Of a stretch of 37,852 nucleotides of DNA, positions 8,733-18,331 are shown piece after piece; position 1 is the first letter of the stretch, and each line of letters opens with the position of its first letter. The stretch is from an uncultured Gammaproteobacteria bacterium (lineage in GTDB: Bacteria; Pseudomonadota; Gammaproteobacteria; Pseudomonadales; Porticoccaceae): assembly GCA_913060555.1 (NCBI GenBank), contig CAJXRS010000016.1, forward strand, positions 1-37,852. The letters run 5' to 3'. The notes below the pieces were generated by a model. It saw only the letters and a list, made by a program, of their open reading frames with translations, did no database searches and was not told the DNA's origin. The translations under genes and the position numbers were made by a program.

Positions 8733-9380
8733 ATGGAGCCACGACAAACGCTGACGCTTGCAGTCACCAAAGGGCGAATCCTCGCCGAGGCCTTGCCTTT
8801 GCTGGCGCGGATCGGCATTCGTCCCGCCGAGGAAATCGAAGCCAGCCGCAAGCTGGTATTCGATACCAGCCTACCCGGCCTGCGCCTGCTGGTGCTGCGC
8901 GGCTCGGACGTGCCCACCTATGTACAGTTCGGCGCCGCAGATCTCGGTATCGCCGGCAAGGACATGCTGATGGAGCACGGTGGTGACGACTGCTATTACG
9001 AGCCGGTGAATCTGGGCATCGCCCGCTGCCGGCTGATGACCGCCGCTCCGCTCGGCGCCGAGCCCAAGGCGGGGCGACTGCGGATCGCCACCAAATACGT
9101 CAATGTCGCGCGCCGCTACTATGCCGCCCAGGGGCGGCAGGTGGATATCATCAAGCTCTACGGCGCGATGGAACTGGCGCCGGTGATGGGCCTGGCCGAT
9201 GAAATCGTCGACATCGTGGACACCGGTTCCACTCTGACCGCCAACCATCTAGAAGCGCGGGAGCTGATCGCCTGGATCAGCTCCCGGCTGATCGTCAACA
9301 AGGGTGCCCTGAAGACCAAGTACGCACTCATCCAACCGCTGATCGATCACTTGAGGCAGACACCGGAGCCGGTGCAGTGA
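8733..9380 (+). CDS. hisG: ATP phosphoribosyltransferase, short form
   Basis: This 215-residue enzyme catalyses the first step of histidine synthesis, joining ATP and PRPP. It has the catalytic-domain motifs ([25 protein letters not shown], and the PRPP loop [17 protein letters not shown]). It ends without the C-terminal ACT-like regulatory domain of the long form, so the family rule predicts that it needs HisZ as regulatory subunit; hisZ is not in the window. The start of hisD overlaps its stop as GTGA. Confidence 0.96.
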   Translation: MEPRQTLTLAVTKGRILAEALPLLARIGIRPAEEIEASRKLVFDTSLPGLRLLVLRGSDVPTYVQFGAADLGIAGKDMLMEHGGDDCYYEPVNLGIARCRLMTAAPLGAEPKAGRLRIATKYVNVARRYYAAQGRQVDIIKLYGAMELAPVMGLADEIVDIVDTGSTLTANHLEARELIAWISSRLIVNKGALKTKYALIQPLIDHLRQTPEPVQ

Positions 9381-10696
9381 GCCGAGTCCCGGTGCCTTTG
9401 CTGGACAGCCGAGCAGCGGATTTCACGGCGCGGCTCGATGCCCTGCTGGACTGGGAGGCGGTCGCCGACCCGGGTCTGGAACGCAGGGTCGCGGAGATCC
9501 TTGCCGACGTGCGCCGACGCGGCGACGCCGCCCTGGTGGAATACACCAACCGCTTGGATCGCCGCGATCTGACCGCTGCCGCCGAGCTTGAGGTGCCGCG
9601 CTCGGCGCTGGGCGACGCCCTGGCCGGATTGGTTGCTGAGGAACGCGCTGCACTGGCCGCCGCCGCCGAGCGTATCCGCGACTTCCACCGCCGCCAGAAG
9701 CAGGAGTCCTGGGACTACCTGGACGCCCAGGGCAACCGCCTGGGCCAGCGGGTCACCCCCCTGGCGCGGGTGGGGATCTATGTGCCGGGAGGCAAGGCCA
9801 GCTATCCCTCGTCGGTGCTGATGAATGCCATTCCGGCCCGGGTCGCCGGCGTCGACGAGATTCTCATGGCGGTGCCCGCGCCCGGGGGCGAGCTGCACCC
9901 CATGGTGCTGGCCGCCGCGGCGCTGTCCGGGGTCGATCGGGTGTTCACCCTGGGCGGTGCCCAGGCGGTCGCCGCCTTCGCTTTCGGCACCGAGACGATC
10001 CCCGCGGTGGACAAGATCGTGGGCCCCGGCAATGCCTATGTGGCCGCCGCCAAGCGTCAGGTGTTCGGCCGCGTCGGCCTGGATATGGTCGCCGGCCCCT
10101 CGGAAGTGCTGGTGATCTGCGACGGTTGCGCCGAGCCCGACTGGATCGCCATGGACCTCTTCTCCCAGGCCGAGCACGACCCCCTGGCACAGGCCATCCT
10201 GCTCACTCCGGACGCGGATTTCCGCGACCGGGTCGCGGCGAGCATCGCGCGCCTGCTGCCCACCATGGAGCGGCGCGAAGTGATCGCCGCGGCGCTCGCC
10301 GGCCGCGGGGCCCTGGTCCTGGTCCGCGATCTCGAGGAGGCCGTGGCACTGGCCAACCGCATCGCGCCCGAACACCTGGAGCTGGCGGTCGCCGATCCCG
10401 AGCGCTGGCAGGCGGAGATCCGCAATGCCGGTGCCCTGTTCCTCGGCCGCCATACCCCGGAGGCGATCGGCGATTACTGCGCGGGGCCCAGCCATGTGCT
10501 GCCCACCTCCGCGACCGCGCGCTTTTCGTCGCCGCTGGGCGTCTATGACTTCGAGAAGCGAACCTCGATCATCGGCTGCTCGGCCGCCGGCGCCGCCGGG
10601 CTTGCCGAGATCGCCGAGATACTGGCGCGCTGCGAGTCGCTGACCGCCCACGCCCGCTCCGCCAGATATCGCTCGGGCCGAGCTGATGACCAGTAG
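9377..10696 (+). CDS. hisD: Histidinol dehydrogenase
   Basis: This 439-residue zinc-dependent NAD enzyme oxidises histidinol to histidine in two steps. Recognisable segments are the NAD-region [22 protein letters not shown], the signature [31 protein letters not shown], the metal/catalytic region [14 protein letters not shown] and EHLEL near residue 335. The GTG start at 9377 overlaps hisG, which signals translational coupling. The 3' end overlaps hisC by 11 bases. Confidence 0.97.
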   Translation: MSRVPVPLLDSRAADFTARLDALLDWEAVADPGLERRVAEILADVRRRGDAALVEYTNRLDRRDLTAAAELEVPRSALGDALAGLVAEERAALAAAAERIRDFHRRQKQESWDYLDAQGNRLGQRVTPLARVGIYVPGGKASYPSSVLMNAIPARVAGVDEILMAVPAPGGELHPMVLAAAALSGVDRVFTLGGAQAVAAFAFGTETIPAVDKIVGPGNAYVAAAKRQVFGRVGLDMVAGPSEVLVICDGCAEPDWIAMDLFSQAEHDPLAQAILLTPDADFRDRVAASIARLLPTMERREVIAAALAGRGALVLVRDLEEAVALANRIAPEHLELAVADPERWQAEIRNAGALFLGRHTPEAIGDYCAGPSHVLPTSATARFSSPLGVYDFEKRTSIIGCSAAGAAGLAEIAEILARCESLTAHARSARYRSGRADDQ

Positions 10697-11753
10697 TTAC
10701 TGGAGTCCGGTGGTTCGCGACCTGGCTCCCTATGTGCCGGGCGAACAGCCACGCGGTCTGGATATCGTCAAGCTCAACACCAACGAAAATCCCTATCCGC
10801 CCTCGCCACGGGTACTGGAGGCAGTGCGCGCCGCTGCCGACGAGCGCCTGCGGCTGTACCCGCCGCCGGAGGCGGATGATCTGAAGGCGGTGATCGCGGC
10901 CCATCACGGCTTGGAAATCGATCAAGTGTTCGTCGGCAACGGCTCCGACGAGGTGCTCGCCCATGCGTTTTTCGCCCTCCTCAACCATGGCCGGCCGCTG
11001 CTGTTTCCGGATCTGACCTACAGCTTCTATCCTGTGTACTGCCGGCTGTATGGCATCCCCTGGCGGGAGGTGCCGTTGACCGCGGACTACGCCATCGATA
11101 TCGCCGATTACCGGGGTGACATTGGCGGCATCGTCATTGCCAACCCCAATGCGCCCACCGGCCGCGCCCTGCCGGTGAGCGACATCGAGGCGCTGCTGGC
11201 GTCGCATCCCGGGGTGGTGGTGTTGGTCGACGAGGCCTATGTGGATTTCGGCGCCGACTCGGCGATCGGCCTGATCGCCCGCCATCCCAACCTGCTGGTG
11301 GTGCAGACGCTGTCCAAGTCCCGGGCGTTGGCCGGGCTCCGGGTCGGTTTTGCGGCGGGCCACCGCGAGCTGATCGAAGCCCTCGACCGGGTCAAGAACA
11401 GTTTCAATTCCTATCCCCTGGATCGCCCGGCGATCGCCGGCGCCATCGCCGCCTTCGCCGACGAGGGCTATTTCCAGACCCAGCGCCGGCGCATCATCGC
11501 CAGCCGCGAAGCCCTGGTGGCGGCGCTTTCCGGGTTGGGCTTCGAGGTGCTGCCCTCGGCGGCCAATTTCCTGTTTGCCCGCCACCCGCAGCGCGACGGC
11601 GGGACGCTGTTCCAGGCGCTGCGCGGGCAGGGGGTGCTGGTGCGTCATTTCGATCGGCTGCGTACCCATCAGTTTTTGCGCATCACCGTGGGTACGGAAG
11701 CGCAGAACGCGCGCCTGCTAGAAGTGCTGGAGACTTTGCTTACTGAGGCGTAG
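10686..11753 (+). CDS. hisC: Histidinol-phosphate aminotransferase
   Basis: This 355-residue fold-type I PLP aminotransferase converts imidazole acetol phosphate to histidinol phosphate. The motif [12 protein letters not shown] near residue 30, NPNAPTG near 153, VDEAYVDF near 181 and the PLP lysine at residue 211 in [12 protein letters not shown] are all present. It overlaps hisD by 11 bases. Its last 14 bases overlap the end of the convergent degS gene, so the two transcripts share complementary 3' ends. Confidence 0.96.
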   Translation: MTSSYWSPVVRDLAPYVPGEQPRGLDIVKLNTNENPYPPSPRVLEAVRAAADERLRLYPPPEADDLKAVIAAHHGLEIDQVFVGNGSDEVLAHAFFALLNHGRPLLFPDLTYSFYPVYCRLYGIPWREVPLTADYAIDIADYRGDIGGIVIANPNAPTGRALPVSDIEALLASHPGVVVLVDEAYVDFGADSAIGLIARHPNLLVVQTLSKSRALAGLRVGFAAGHRELIEALDRVKNSFNSYPLDRPAIAGAIAAFADEGYFQTQRRRIIASREALVAALSGLGFEVLPSAANFLFARHPQRDGGTLFQALRGQGVLVRHFDRLRTHQFLRITVGTEAQNARLLEVLETLLTEA

Positions 11754-12870
11754 GACGGGTGCCGACCGTGGTCGTGATCGACAGCGGATTCGTGCCGCGC
11801 AGCACGCGCAGGCGCACCGGTTCGCCGGGTTGGAGTTCGGCGATCAGGTTGGTGCTGTAGGCGCCGTCGAGCACCGGCTCGCCGTTGATGTGGGTGATGA
11901 CGTCGCCGGTCTGGACGCCGCCCGCGGCAGCCGGGCTGTCGGGCTGGACCTCGACCACCACCAGCGCGCTCGGCGGTGACAGGCCCAGCGCCCGCGACGC
12001 TTCCGGCGCCAGCTGTTGCACCTGCACGCCCAGCCAGCCGCGCACCACGCGGCCGTGGCGAATGATGTCTTCCAGCACCTTGATCGCGGTCTTGACCGGG
12101 ATCGCGAAGCTGATCCCCTGGGACGTCCCGCTTTCCAGCATCGCGGTGTTGATGCCGATCAGGTTGCCATAGGCGTCGGTCAGGGCACCGCCCGAGTTGC
12201 CGCGGTTGATGGCGGCGTCGGTTTGCAGGAAGTTCTCATAGGTGTTGAGACCGAGTCCGCGACCGATGGCGCTGATGATGCCCTGGGAGACCGACTGCCC
12301 CAGGCCGAAGGGATTGCCGATCGCGAGCACCACATCGCCGACCCGCGCCTGGGAGGAGTTGCCCACGGGGATGGCATTGAGGCCGTCGAGCTCCACCCGC
12401 AGCACTGCGAGATCGGTCTCCGGATCCGAGCCCACCGCCCTGGCCTGGGCCTCGCGGCCGTCCGGCAGCAACACGAGAATTTCGTCGGCACCGGAGATCA
12501 CGTGGTGGTTGGTGAGGATGTAGCCGTCGCCGCTGACGACTACCCCGGAGCCCAGCGAACTCTCCATGCGCTGCTGTTGAGGCCGCGCACTCTGATCGAA
12601 GAAGCGGCGGTAGAAGGGATCGTCGAGCAGCGGGTGGCGTCGTTCGTGCAGCAGTTTGCGGGTATAGATGTTGACTACCGAGGGCGCTGCCCGCCGCACC
12701 GCGGTGGCGTAGGAGGCGGGCTCCTCGGGAAACGCCGACAGGGTCTGTTGGGGGCCGCTCAGGGAGGCCAGTCTGGCCTCGGCCGGGGGCGGTGGCAGCC
12801 GCCACAACACCAGCGCGGCGATCGCCAGGCCCAGGGCGATCGGCCAGGCCAGATAGCGCAACAGGGCCAT
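11740..12870 (-). CDS. degS: DegS/AlgW-type periplasmic serine protease with one PDZ domain
   Basis: This 376-residue protein has an N-terminal membrane anchor (residues 5-24), a trypsin-like domain with His123 (TNHHVI), Asp153 (ETDLAVL) and Ser226 (GNSGGAL), and a single C-terminal PDZ domain (about 265-370). One PDZ plus an uncleaved anchor fits DegS/AlgW, which senses misfolded porins and cuts the anti-sigma factor RseA/MucA to free sigma-E, rather than two-PDZ DegP. The position behind hisC is common in related genomes. The RseA partner is not in the window. Confidence 0.9.
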   Translation of the reverse strand: MALLRYLAWPIALGLAIAALVLWRLPPPPAEARLASLSGPQQTLSAFPEEPASYATAVRRAAPSVVNIYTRKLLHERRHPLLDDPFYRRFFDQSARPQQQRMESSLGSGVVVSGDGYILTNHHVISGADEILVLLPDGREAQARAVGSDPETDLAVLRVELDGLNAIPVGNSSQARVGDVVLAIGNPFGLGQSVSQGIISAIGRGLGLNTYENFLQTDAAINRGNSGGALTDAYGNLIGINTAMLESGTSQGISFAIPVKTAIKVLEDIIRHGRVVRGWLGVQVQQLAPEASRALGLSPPSALVVVEVQPDSPAAAGGVQTGDVITHINGEPVLDGAYSTNLIAELQPGEPVRLRVLRGTNPLSITTTVGTRPTPQ

Positions 12871-12903
12871 GGGCGTTCGTTTTCCTGCGTGGGGCGGGCG
12901 CGC

Positions 12904-12909
12904 TATTAT
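12904..12909 (+). promoter_or_regulatory. Possible -10 element upstream of sat
   Basis: TATTAT lies 69 bp upstream of the sat ATG in the 107-bp divergent gap to degS. The -35 position (12881-12886, TTTCCT) is poor, so this is only a weak promoter candidate. A short palindromic stretch (GTCACGTCA region) follows it. Confidence 0.25.
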
Positions 12910-12977
12910 GTCACGTCATTTCTGTGCCGCGGCGATCCCCGATCGCGCGGTGCCCGATCGCTGAGCCGGAGTAACCC

Positions 12978-14171
12978 ATGACCGCACTGGTAAAACCCCA
13001 TGGCGCCGATGCGCTGAAACCCCTGTTGCTCGAAGGTGAAGCCTTGGCGGAGGCGCGCGCGCGCGCGGCCGGCCTGCCGCAGATCCGCCTCAGCTCCCGG
13101 GAGGTCGGCGATCTGATCATGCTGGGCATCGGTGGCTTTACGCCGCTGGAGGGTTTCCTGGGTGCCGACGACTGGCGCAGCGTCTGCGACGACCTGTGCC
13201 TCACCAACGGCCTGTTCTGGCCCATCCCGATCACCCTGTCGACGGATGCGGGCACCGCCAGCGGCCTGCAAGGGGGCGATGAGGTGGCCCTGGTCGATGG
13301 TGAGAGCGGTGAGCTGATGGGCGCCATGCGCCTTGCCGAACAGTACCGGATCGACAAGGAACACGAGTGCCGGGAGGTATTCCGGACCGCAGATCCGGCG
13401 CACCCGGGGGTGAAGATGGTGCTGGAACAGGGCGAGGTCAATCTGGCCGGTCCGGTGCAGGTATTCTCCCAGGGTGGTTTCCCCGCGGCCTACCCGGACA
13501 TCTACATGACGCCGGCGCAGACTCGTGCGCTGTTCGAACGCAACGGCTGGTCCACGGTGGCGGCATTCCAGACCCGCAATCCCATGCATCGTTCGCACGA
13601 GTACCTGGCCAAGATCGCCATCGAGATCTGTGACGGGGTGCTGGTGCACTCGCTGCTGGGCAAGCTCAAGCCCGGAGACATTCCCGCCGAGGTGCGCCAG
13701 GAGGCGATCGCGGTGCTGCTGAAAAACTACTTTCGCTCCAATACCGTGGCGCAGTCGGGCTACCCGCTAGACATGCGCTACGCGGGACCCCGGGAGGCGC
13801 TGCTGCACGCGCTGTTCCGGCAGAACTACGGCTGTTCGCACCTGATCGTCGGCCGCGACCATGCCGGCGTGGGGGATTACTACGGGCCCTTCGACGCCCA
13901 TCACATCTTCGACGAGATCCCGGCCGACGCCCTGCTCACCAAGCCGCTCAAGATCGACTGGACCTTCTGGTGCCATCGCTGCGGCACCATGGCCTCGGAG
14001 CGCACCTGCCCCCACGACGCCGCCGACCGGGTGCTGGTTTCCGGCACCAAGTTGCGCAAGGCGTTGTCGGAAAATGGCAGCGTGGATCCCAACTTCTCGC
14101 GCCCCGAAGTGCTGGAGGTGCTGCGCCGCTATTATGCGGGGTTGGATTCAGGCACTGCGCCGGCGGTGTAA
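12978..14171 (+). CDS. sat: Sulfate adenylyltransferase (ATP sulfurylase, homo-oligomeric type)
   Basis: This 397-residue enzyme interconverts ATP plus sulfate and APS plus pyrophosphate. Motifs are [11 protein letters not shown] at 198-208 (nucleotide binding) and GRDHAG at 292-297. A Cys/His cluster, C332, C335, C344 and H346, may bind zinc as in several archaeal and dissimilatory enzymes. The single-chain type, rather than CysDN, is typical of sulfur-oxidising or sulfate-reducing metabolism; here oxidation of APS to sulfate with ATP formation is inferred from the gammaproteobacterial background. No apr or dsr genes are in view. GGAG precedes the ATG. Confidence 0.93.
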   Translation: MTALVKPHGADALKPLLLEGEALAEARARAAGLPQIRLSSREVGDLIMLGIGGFTPLEGFLGADDWRSVCDDLCLTNGLFWPIPITLSTDAGTASGLQGGDEVALVDGESGELMGAMRLAEQYRIDKEHECREVFRTADPAHPGVKMVLEQGEVNLAGPVQVFSQGGFPAAYPDIYMTPAQTRALFERNGWSTVAAFQTRNPMHRSHEYLAKIAIEICDGVLVHSLLGKLKPGDIPAEVRQEAIAVLLKNYFRSNTVAQSGYPLDMRYAGPREALLHALFRQNYGCSHLIVGRDHAGVGDYYGPFDAHHIFDEIPADALLTKPLKIDWTFWCHRCGTMASERTCPHDAADRVLVSGTKLRKALSENGSVDPNFSRPEVLEVLRRYYAGLDSGTAPAV

Positions 14172-14212
14172 CTCAAGGGCCACTCCGCCCGCTGACTCCG
14201 GGGCAGCCGGCC

Positions 14213-14662
14213 TCAGCCAACCCTATAGGTGGGGTCGTCATCCTCCACGAGCTGCAGCTGCGAGCGGTCGGCGGTGGCGCCCTCCGCAGCGGCACGCCCA
14301 TCGCCGGATGCCTTCCGGCTCGGTGCGTAATCCCTGGGCGGCTGGGTTTCCGGTCCGGCGCCGCCGCGCCGGCCGATACGGTTGCCGAGATCTTCGCCCA
14401 CCAGCTGGTCTGCGCCCGTAGCGAGCTGGTCGCGTAGCTGATCGAGGGCGCGATCCAGTTCGGCGCTCAGTTGCGCGGTGCGCTCGAAATGCTCGGCGAC
14501 CTGGCTTTCGTAGAGTTGCAGCCGCTGGTCACGGGTGCGCAACTGGTCGGAAAACCGCACCTGGGGGCCGCCGCGCCGGGCGAGAATCCGACCCAGAGCC
14601 ACGCCGGCGATCAGGCCGAGCAGCAGCGCGGCGACAGCCAGGAAAATTGCTGTTTGGGTCAT
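14213..14662 (-). CDS. zapG: ZapG/YhcB family inner-membrane cell-division protein
   Basis: This 149-residue protein has an N-terminal membrane helix (residues 4-24), a coiled-coil segment (LRTRDQRLQLYESQVAEHFERTAQLSAELDRALDQL) and a charged, disordered tail with PRDYA, as in the DUF1043/YhcB family. In E. coli the protein links cell division, envelope synthesis and shape. Its end faces sat (41 bp gap without a clear terminator) and its start is divergent from the hydrolase gene. Confidence 0.85.
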   Translation of the reverse strand: MTQTAIFLAVAALLLGLIAGVALGRILARRGGPQVRFSDQLRTRDQRLQLYESQVAEHFERTAQLSAELDRALDQLRDQLATGADQLVGEDLGNRIGRRGGAGPETQPPRDYAPSRKASGDGRAAAEGATADRSQLQLVEDDDPTYRVG

Positions 14663-14781
14663 TGCACACTCCGGCCTGGGGCCCGGTAAGGGGAGCGAAT
14701 TCTAGCGCCGATGCCCGGGCGCGTCGATCGCGGGGACAACTGTTTTATCATGGCGAGCTGATGAATTGCAGAGGCACCTCC

Positions 14782-15417
14782 ATGGCCGAGCGAGAGCAGA
14801 TTGCCAGCATCCCGGGTCCGGCCGCTGCCATCGAGGTATGCCGCCGGCCGCCGGCAGAGGCAGGCGGGGATTGGGTAGCGGTCATCGCGCATCCACACCC
14901 GCTGTACGGCGGCAGCATGGACAACAAGGTGGTCACCACCCTGGCGCGCATGTACAACCGCTTGGGGGCAACCGCGGTGCGGTTCAATTTCCGCGGTGTC
15001 GGCGGCAGTGGTGGCGCGCACGACCAGGGCCGCGGCGAGGTGGAGGATCTGCTGGTGGTGGCGCGCTGGGCGTTGGATTGCCAGCCCGGCGCCCAGCTGC
15101 TGCTGGCGGGTTATTCGTTCGGCTCCGCGGTGGCGGCGGCCGCCGCCGAGCGGATGTCGGCCCGCCACCTGGCATTGATCGCCCCGCCGGTGGACAGGTA
15201 CCCCTACGCCCCAAGGGGAGATTTCCCCTGCGCCACGGCGATGGTCCTGGGCGGTGCCGATGAGCTGGTCGACGCCGAAGCGGCGACCTCCTGGGCCGCG
15301 GATCGCGCGGCCGTGGGTGCGCTGATCCTGTTGCCCGGCGCCAGCCACTTCTTTCACGGCCAACTGGTCACCCTGGAGCAGGAGCTCGCCCCGGCGGTGG
15401 CCGCCGCGCTGGAGTGA
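14782..15417 (+). CDS. Alpha/beta hydrolase (COG2945-type)
   Basis: This 211-residue protein has the alpha/beta-hydrolase fold: HPHPLYGGSMDNKVV near residue 37 (oxyanion region), a serine nucleophile at residue 112 in AGYSFGSAV, an acidic residue in GGADELVDA and the catalytic histidine in GASHFFHG. The substrate is unknown. The ATG at 14782 has AGAGG upstream; another in-frame ATG lies at 14761. Related proteins are found as single-domain cytoplasmic hydrolases in many proteobacteria. It precedes zapE by 76 bp and may be co-transcribed with it. Confidence 0.85.
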   Translation: MAEREQIASIPGPAAAIEVCRRPPAEAGGDWVAVIAHPHPLYGGSMDNKVVTTLARMYNRLGATAVRFNFRGVGGSGGAHDQGRGEVEDLLVVARWALDCQPGAQLLLAGYSFGSAVAAAAAERMSARHLALIAPPVDRYPYAPRGDFPCATAMVLGGADELVDAEAATSWAADRAAVGALILLPGASHFFHGQLVTLEQELAPAVAAALE

Positions 15418-15493
15418 CGTGCGGGTGGCGGGGCTTTCGTGACGGGTCCGGGCCGGCTACAGTTGCGCGCGCCCGAACAGTGCACGACTCGCC

Positions 15494-16588
15494 ATGACCC
15501 CGATGCAACGCTACCGCCAGGATCTCCAACACGGAGGCTTTACGGCCGATGTGGCGCAAGAGGCTGCGGTGGCCAGGCTGCAGGCGCTGTACGATCGGCT
15601 GCTCGCCGCTGGCGGCGAGCGCTCCGGGCTCTTTGCGCGATTGCTGCGCAACCGCCGCCCGGCACCGGTGCCGGGGCTCTATTTCTGGGGTGGCGTCGGC
15701 CGCGGCAAGACCTATCTGATGGACAGCTTTTTCGAAAGTCTGCCCTTCCAGCGCAAGCTGCGCATGCATTTTCATCGCTTCATGCTGCGGGTGCACAGGG
15801 AGCTCCGGCGCCATAAAGGACAGCGCAATCCCCTGCGGCTGGTGGCCGATGGCCTTGCCGACGAGGCCCGCGTGCTCTGCTTCGACGAATTTTTCGTCTC
15901 CGACATCGGCGACGCCATGATCCTTGCCGGCCTTTTGGAAGCCCTGTTCGACCGTGGTGTCACCCTGGTGGCGACCTCCAACATCCAGCCCGACCGGCTC
16001 TACGAAAATGGCCTCCAGCGGCAGCGCTTTCTACCCGCGATCGAGCTGGTCAAGCGGCATTGCGAAGTGCTCAATGTGGATGGTGGCATCGACTACCGAC
16101 TGCGCAGCCTGAGTGCCGCGCCGCTCTATCACTCGCCCCTGGGCGAAGCGGCCGAGTCCCGCCTGATGGAAGTGTTCCGCAGTCTGGTGCCCTCGCTGGA
16201 GGAGATCCGCAAGGGCGTGGTGCTGGAAGTCGAGGGCAGGGAGATTGCAGCCCGCTATGTCGCCGAAGACGTGGCCTGGTTCGACTTCACGGCCCTCTGT
16301 GCCGGTCCCCGCAGCCAGAACGACTACATCGAGTTGGCGCGGGAATTCCACGCCGTCCTGCTCGGCGGGGTGCCGGTGCTCGATGCCGGGCATGACGATC
16401 AGGCACGCCGTTTCATCAACCTGGTCGACGAATTCTATGACCGCAATGTCAAGCTGGCGCTGAGCGCTGCGGCACCGCTGGACGCGCTCTACACCGGCAC
16501 CAGGCTCGGGTTCGAGTTCGAGCGCACGCGCAGCCGCTTGCGGGAGATGCAATCCCACGACTACCTGGGCCGGGCGCATCGCCCCTGA
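15494..16588 (+). CDS. zapE: Cell division ATPase ZapE (AFG1 family)
   Basis: This 364-residue AAA+-like ATPase has Walker A GGVGRGKT at 66-73 and the AFG1-typical Walker B region [16 protein letters not shown] at about 129-144. ZapE associates with the Z ring in E. coli during late division and stress. The length and the segments [25 protein letters not shown] and [15 protein letters not shown] fit the family. It lies directly upstream of the rplM promoter, as in other gammaproteobacteria. Confidence 0.93.
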   Translation: MTPMQRYRQDLQHGGFTADVAQEAAVARLQALYDRLLAAGGERSGLFARLLRNRRPAPVPGLYFWGGVGRGKTYLMDSFFESLPFQRKLRMHFHRFMLRVHRELRRHKGQRNPLRLVADGLADEARVLCFDEFFVSDIGDAMILAGLLEALFDRGVTLVATSNIQPDRLYENGLQRQRFLPAIELVKRHCEVLNVDGGIDYRLRSLSAAPLYHSPLGEAAESRLMEVFRSLVPSLEEIRKGVVLEVEGREIAARYVAEDVAWFDFTALCAGPRSQNDYIELAREFHAVLLGGVPVLDAGHDDQARRFINLVDEFYDRNVKLALSAAAPLDALYTGTRLGFEFERTRSRLREMQSHDYLGRAHRP

Positions 16589-16625
16589 GCGCCCGACAGC
16601 CGGTCGCCGGGAAGCGGTGTTATGC

Positions 16626-16654
16626 TTGAAAATACGAGAGGCTGCCGCTAGAAT
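16626..16654 (+). promoter_or_regulatory. Predicted sigma-70 promoter of rplM-rpsI
   Basis: TTGAAA (16626-16631) and TAGAAT (16649-16654) are separated by exactly 17 bases, with a predicted transcript start near 16661 and a leader of about 25 nt before the rplM ATG. This is among the clearest housekeeping promoters in the window. Confidence 0.75.
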
Positions 16655-16685
16655 TCGCGCTCTTTTTTCCCGGCCGGCTGGAATC

Positions 16686-17114
16686 ATGAAGACCATCAGT
16701 GCCAAACCCGAGACGGTTGTCCACGACTGGACGCTGGTCGACGCTGCCGACAAGACTCTCGGCCGCCTCGCCAGCCTGATCGCCCACCGCCTGCGCGGCA
16801 AGCACAAGCCCGAGTTTACCCCGCACGTCGATACCGGCGATTACGTGGTAGTGATCAATGTCGAGCGCGTGCAGGTGACGGGGCGCAAGGCCAAGCAGAA
16901 AATGTATCACCGCCATACCGGCTATCCGGGCGGCATCAAGAGCCTCAGCTTCGAGAAGCTGATGGAGCGGACTCCGGAGCGCGCGCTGGCGATCGCCGTG
17001 AAGGGCATGCTGCCGCGCGGGCCGCTGGGCCGCGCCATGTATCGCAAGCTCAAGATCTACGCCGGTGATTCCCATCCCCACATCGCGCAGCAGCCGCGCG
17101 CGCTGGACCTGTAA
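16686..17114 (+). CDS. rplM: 50S ribosomal protein L13
   Basis: This 142-residue protein begins [20 protein letters not shown] and contains the L13 signature region [21 protein letters not shown]13 is an early assembly protein of the large subunit. The ATG at 16686 gives the exact family length; an upstream in-frame ATG at 16617 would lie before the promoter. It is followed 14 bp later by rpsI, the universal partner, and both are read from the promoter at 16626. Confidence 0.98.
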   Translation: MKTISAKPETVVHDWTLVDAADKTLGRLASLIAHRLRGKHKPEFTPHVDTGDYVVVINVERVQVTGRKAKQKMYHRHTGYPGGIKSLSFEKLMERTPERALAIAVKGMLPRGPLGRAMYRKLKIYAGDSHPHIAQQPRALDL

Positions 17115-17128
17115 GGAAGGACGAGCAA

Positions 17129-17518
17129 ATGGCATCTACCTATTACGGAACCGGGCGCCGCAAGACCGCCAGTGCGCGGGTATTCGTGGCGCTGGGCCCT
17201 GGTGAGATCCAGGTCAATGACCGCGCGCTCGACGATTATTTCGGTCGCGAGGTCGCGCGCATGATCGTGCGCCAGCCGCTGCAGGTGGCCGAGGTCGAAG
17301 GCCGCTTCAATATCCGCATCACCGTCCGGGGCGGCGGCAGCTTCGGTCAGGCCGGCGCCATTCGCCATGGTCTGGCCCGGGCGCTGGTGGATTATGACGA
17401 GGGTCTGCGCCCGGTGTTGCGCAAGGCCGGCTTTCTGACCCGAGATGCCCGCGAGGTCGAGCGCAAGAAGGTGGGCCTGCACAAGGCGCGCAAGCGGCCG
17501 CAATACTCCAAGCGCTGA
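17129..17518 (+). CDS. rpsI: 30S ribosomal protein S9
   Basis: This 129-residue protein begins [19 protein letters not shown] and ends in the conserved basic tail [11 protein letters not shown], which reaches the P-site tRNA in the ribosome. A strong AAGGAAGGA ribosome binding site precedes the ATG. A terminator lies 22 bp after the stop codon, ending the two-gene operon. Confidence 0.98.
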   Translation: MASTYYGTGRRKTASARVFVALGPGEIQVNDRALDDYFGREVARMIVRQPLQVAEVEGRFNIRITVRGGGSFGQAGAIRHGLARALVDYDEGLRPVLRKAGFLTRDAREVERKKVGLHKARKRPQYSKR

Positions 17519-17539
17519 GGTCGTGGTGGAAGGTTTCCG

Positions 17540-17567
17540 ATACCCGGCTTTGCCCGGGTATTTTTTT
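17540..17567 (+). terminator. Rho-independent terminator of rplM-rpsI
   Basis: ATACCCGG (17540-17547) pairs with CCGGGTAT (17554-17561) around a six-base loop and is followed directly by a run of T residues. It lies just behind the rpsI stop codon and separates the ribosomal operon from the pet genes. Confidence 0.9.
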
Positions 17568-17609
17568 GTTTTGAATCAGGTGGTTGTGGTAGCGTTTAAA
17601 GCTTTTATC

Positions 17610-17638
17610 TTGTCAGCCTGGCAGGCAATCAGTACTAT
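17610..17638 (+). promoter_or_regulatory. Predicted sigma-70 promoter of the petABC operon
   Basis: TTGTCA (17610-17615) and TACTAT (17633-17638) are spaced by exactly 17 bases and lie after the rpsI terminator, about 94 bp before the petA ATG. The predicted transcript start is near 17645. Confidence 0.6.
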
Positions 17639-17731
17639 GTCATGCCATTTCGTGTCGCGCCCATCACCGGTCACAGCGCAGCGGCGGTGTGTCGACCTGT
17701 CTATTGATCGCTCGCATTGAGGAGTCCTTTG

Positions 17732-18331
17732 ATGAGCAACGAGGGAGTCGATAAGACCCGTCGCCGCTTCCTGACCGGAGCGACCTGTGTGGTCGGCGCC
17801 GTCGGGGTGGTCGGCGCCGCTGTCCCCTTCGTGGGTTCCTGGCAGCCCAATGCCAAGGCCAAGGCCGCGGGTGCCCCGGTGCGGATCGACATCAGCAAGA
17901 TAGAGCCCGGCGCGATGGTTACCGAGGAATGGCGTGGCAAGCCGGTCTATATCGTGCACCGCACCCCGGAGATATTGGCCCGCCTGAAGGAGGATACCGA
18001 CCGACTGCAGGATCCCGACTCCCAGCAATCCAAGCAACCCGGCTATGTGGATCCAACCAGCCGCGCGCTGCGGCCCGCATACCTGATCCTGCTCGGCCTG
18101 TGCACGCACCTGGGCTGCGCGCCCATGTACCGGCCGGAGGTGGGCGCCGCGGATCTCGGCGGTGACGCCTGGCTGGGCGGATTCTTCTGTCCCTGCCACG
18201 GCTCCAAATTCGATCTCGCCGGCCGCGTCTACAAGGGCGTGCCGGCGCCGACGAATCTGACCGTTCCTCCATATTCCTACGAGAGTGACAACGTAGTGAT
18301 CATTGGCGTCGACGAGGAGACCGCGGCATGA
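17732..18331 (+). CDS. petA: Ubiquinol-cytochrome c reductase Rieske iron-sulfur subunit
   Basis: This 199-residue protein has a twin-arginine-type N-terminus (RRRFL at 10-14 followed by a membrane helix) and the 2Fe-2S ligands in CTHLGC (124-129) and CPCHGS (153-158). It transfers electrons from ubiquinol to cytochrome c1 in the bc1 complex. The ATG at 17732 has GAGGAG upstream; a TTG at 17717 is in frame but lies over the ribosome binding site. The stop overlaps the next gene as ATGA. Confidence 0.97.
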   Translation: MSNEGVDKTRRRFLTGATCVVGAVGVVGAAVPFVGSWQPNAKAKAAGAPVRIDISKIEPGAMVTEEWRGKPVYIVHRTPEILARLKEDTDRLQDPDSQQSKQPGYVDPTSRALRPAYLILLGLCTHLGCAPMYRPEVGAADLGGDAWLGGFFCPCHGSKFDLAGRVYKGVPAPTNLTVPPYSYESDNVVIIGVDEETAA

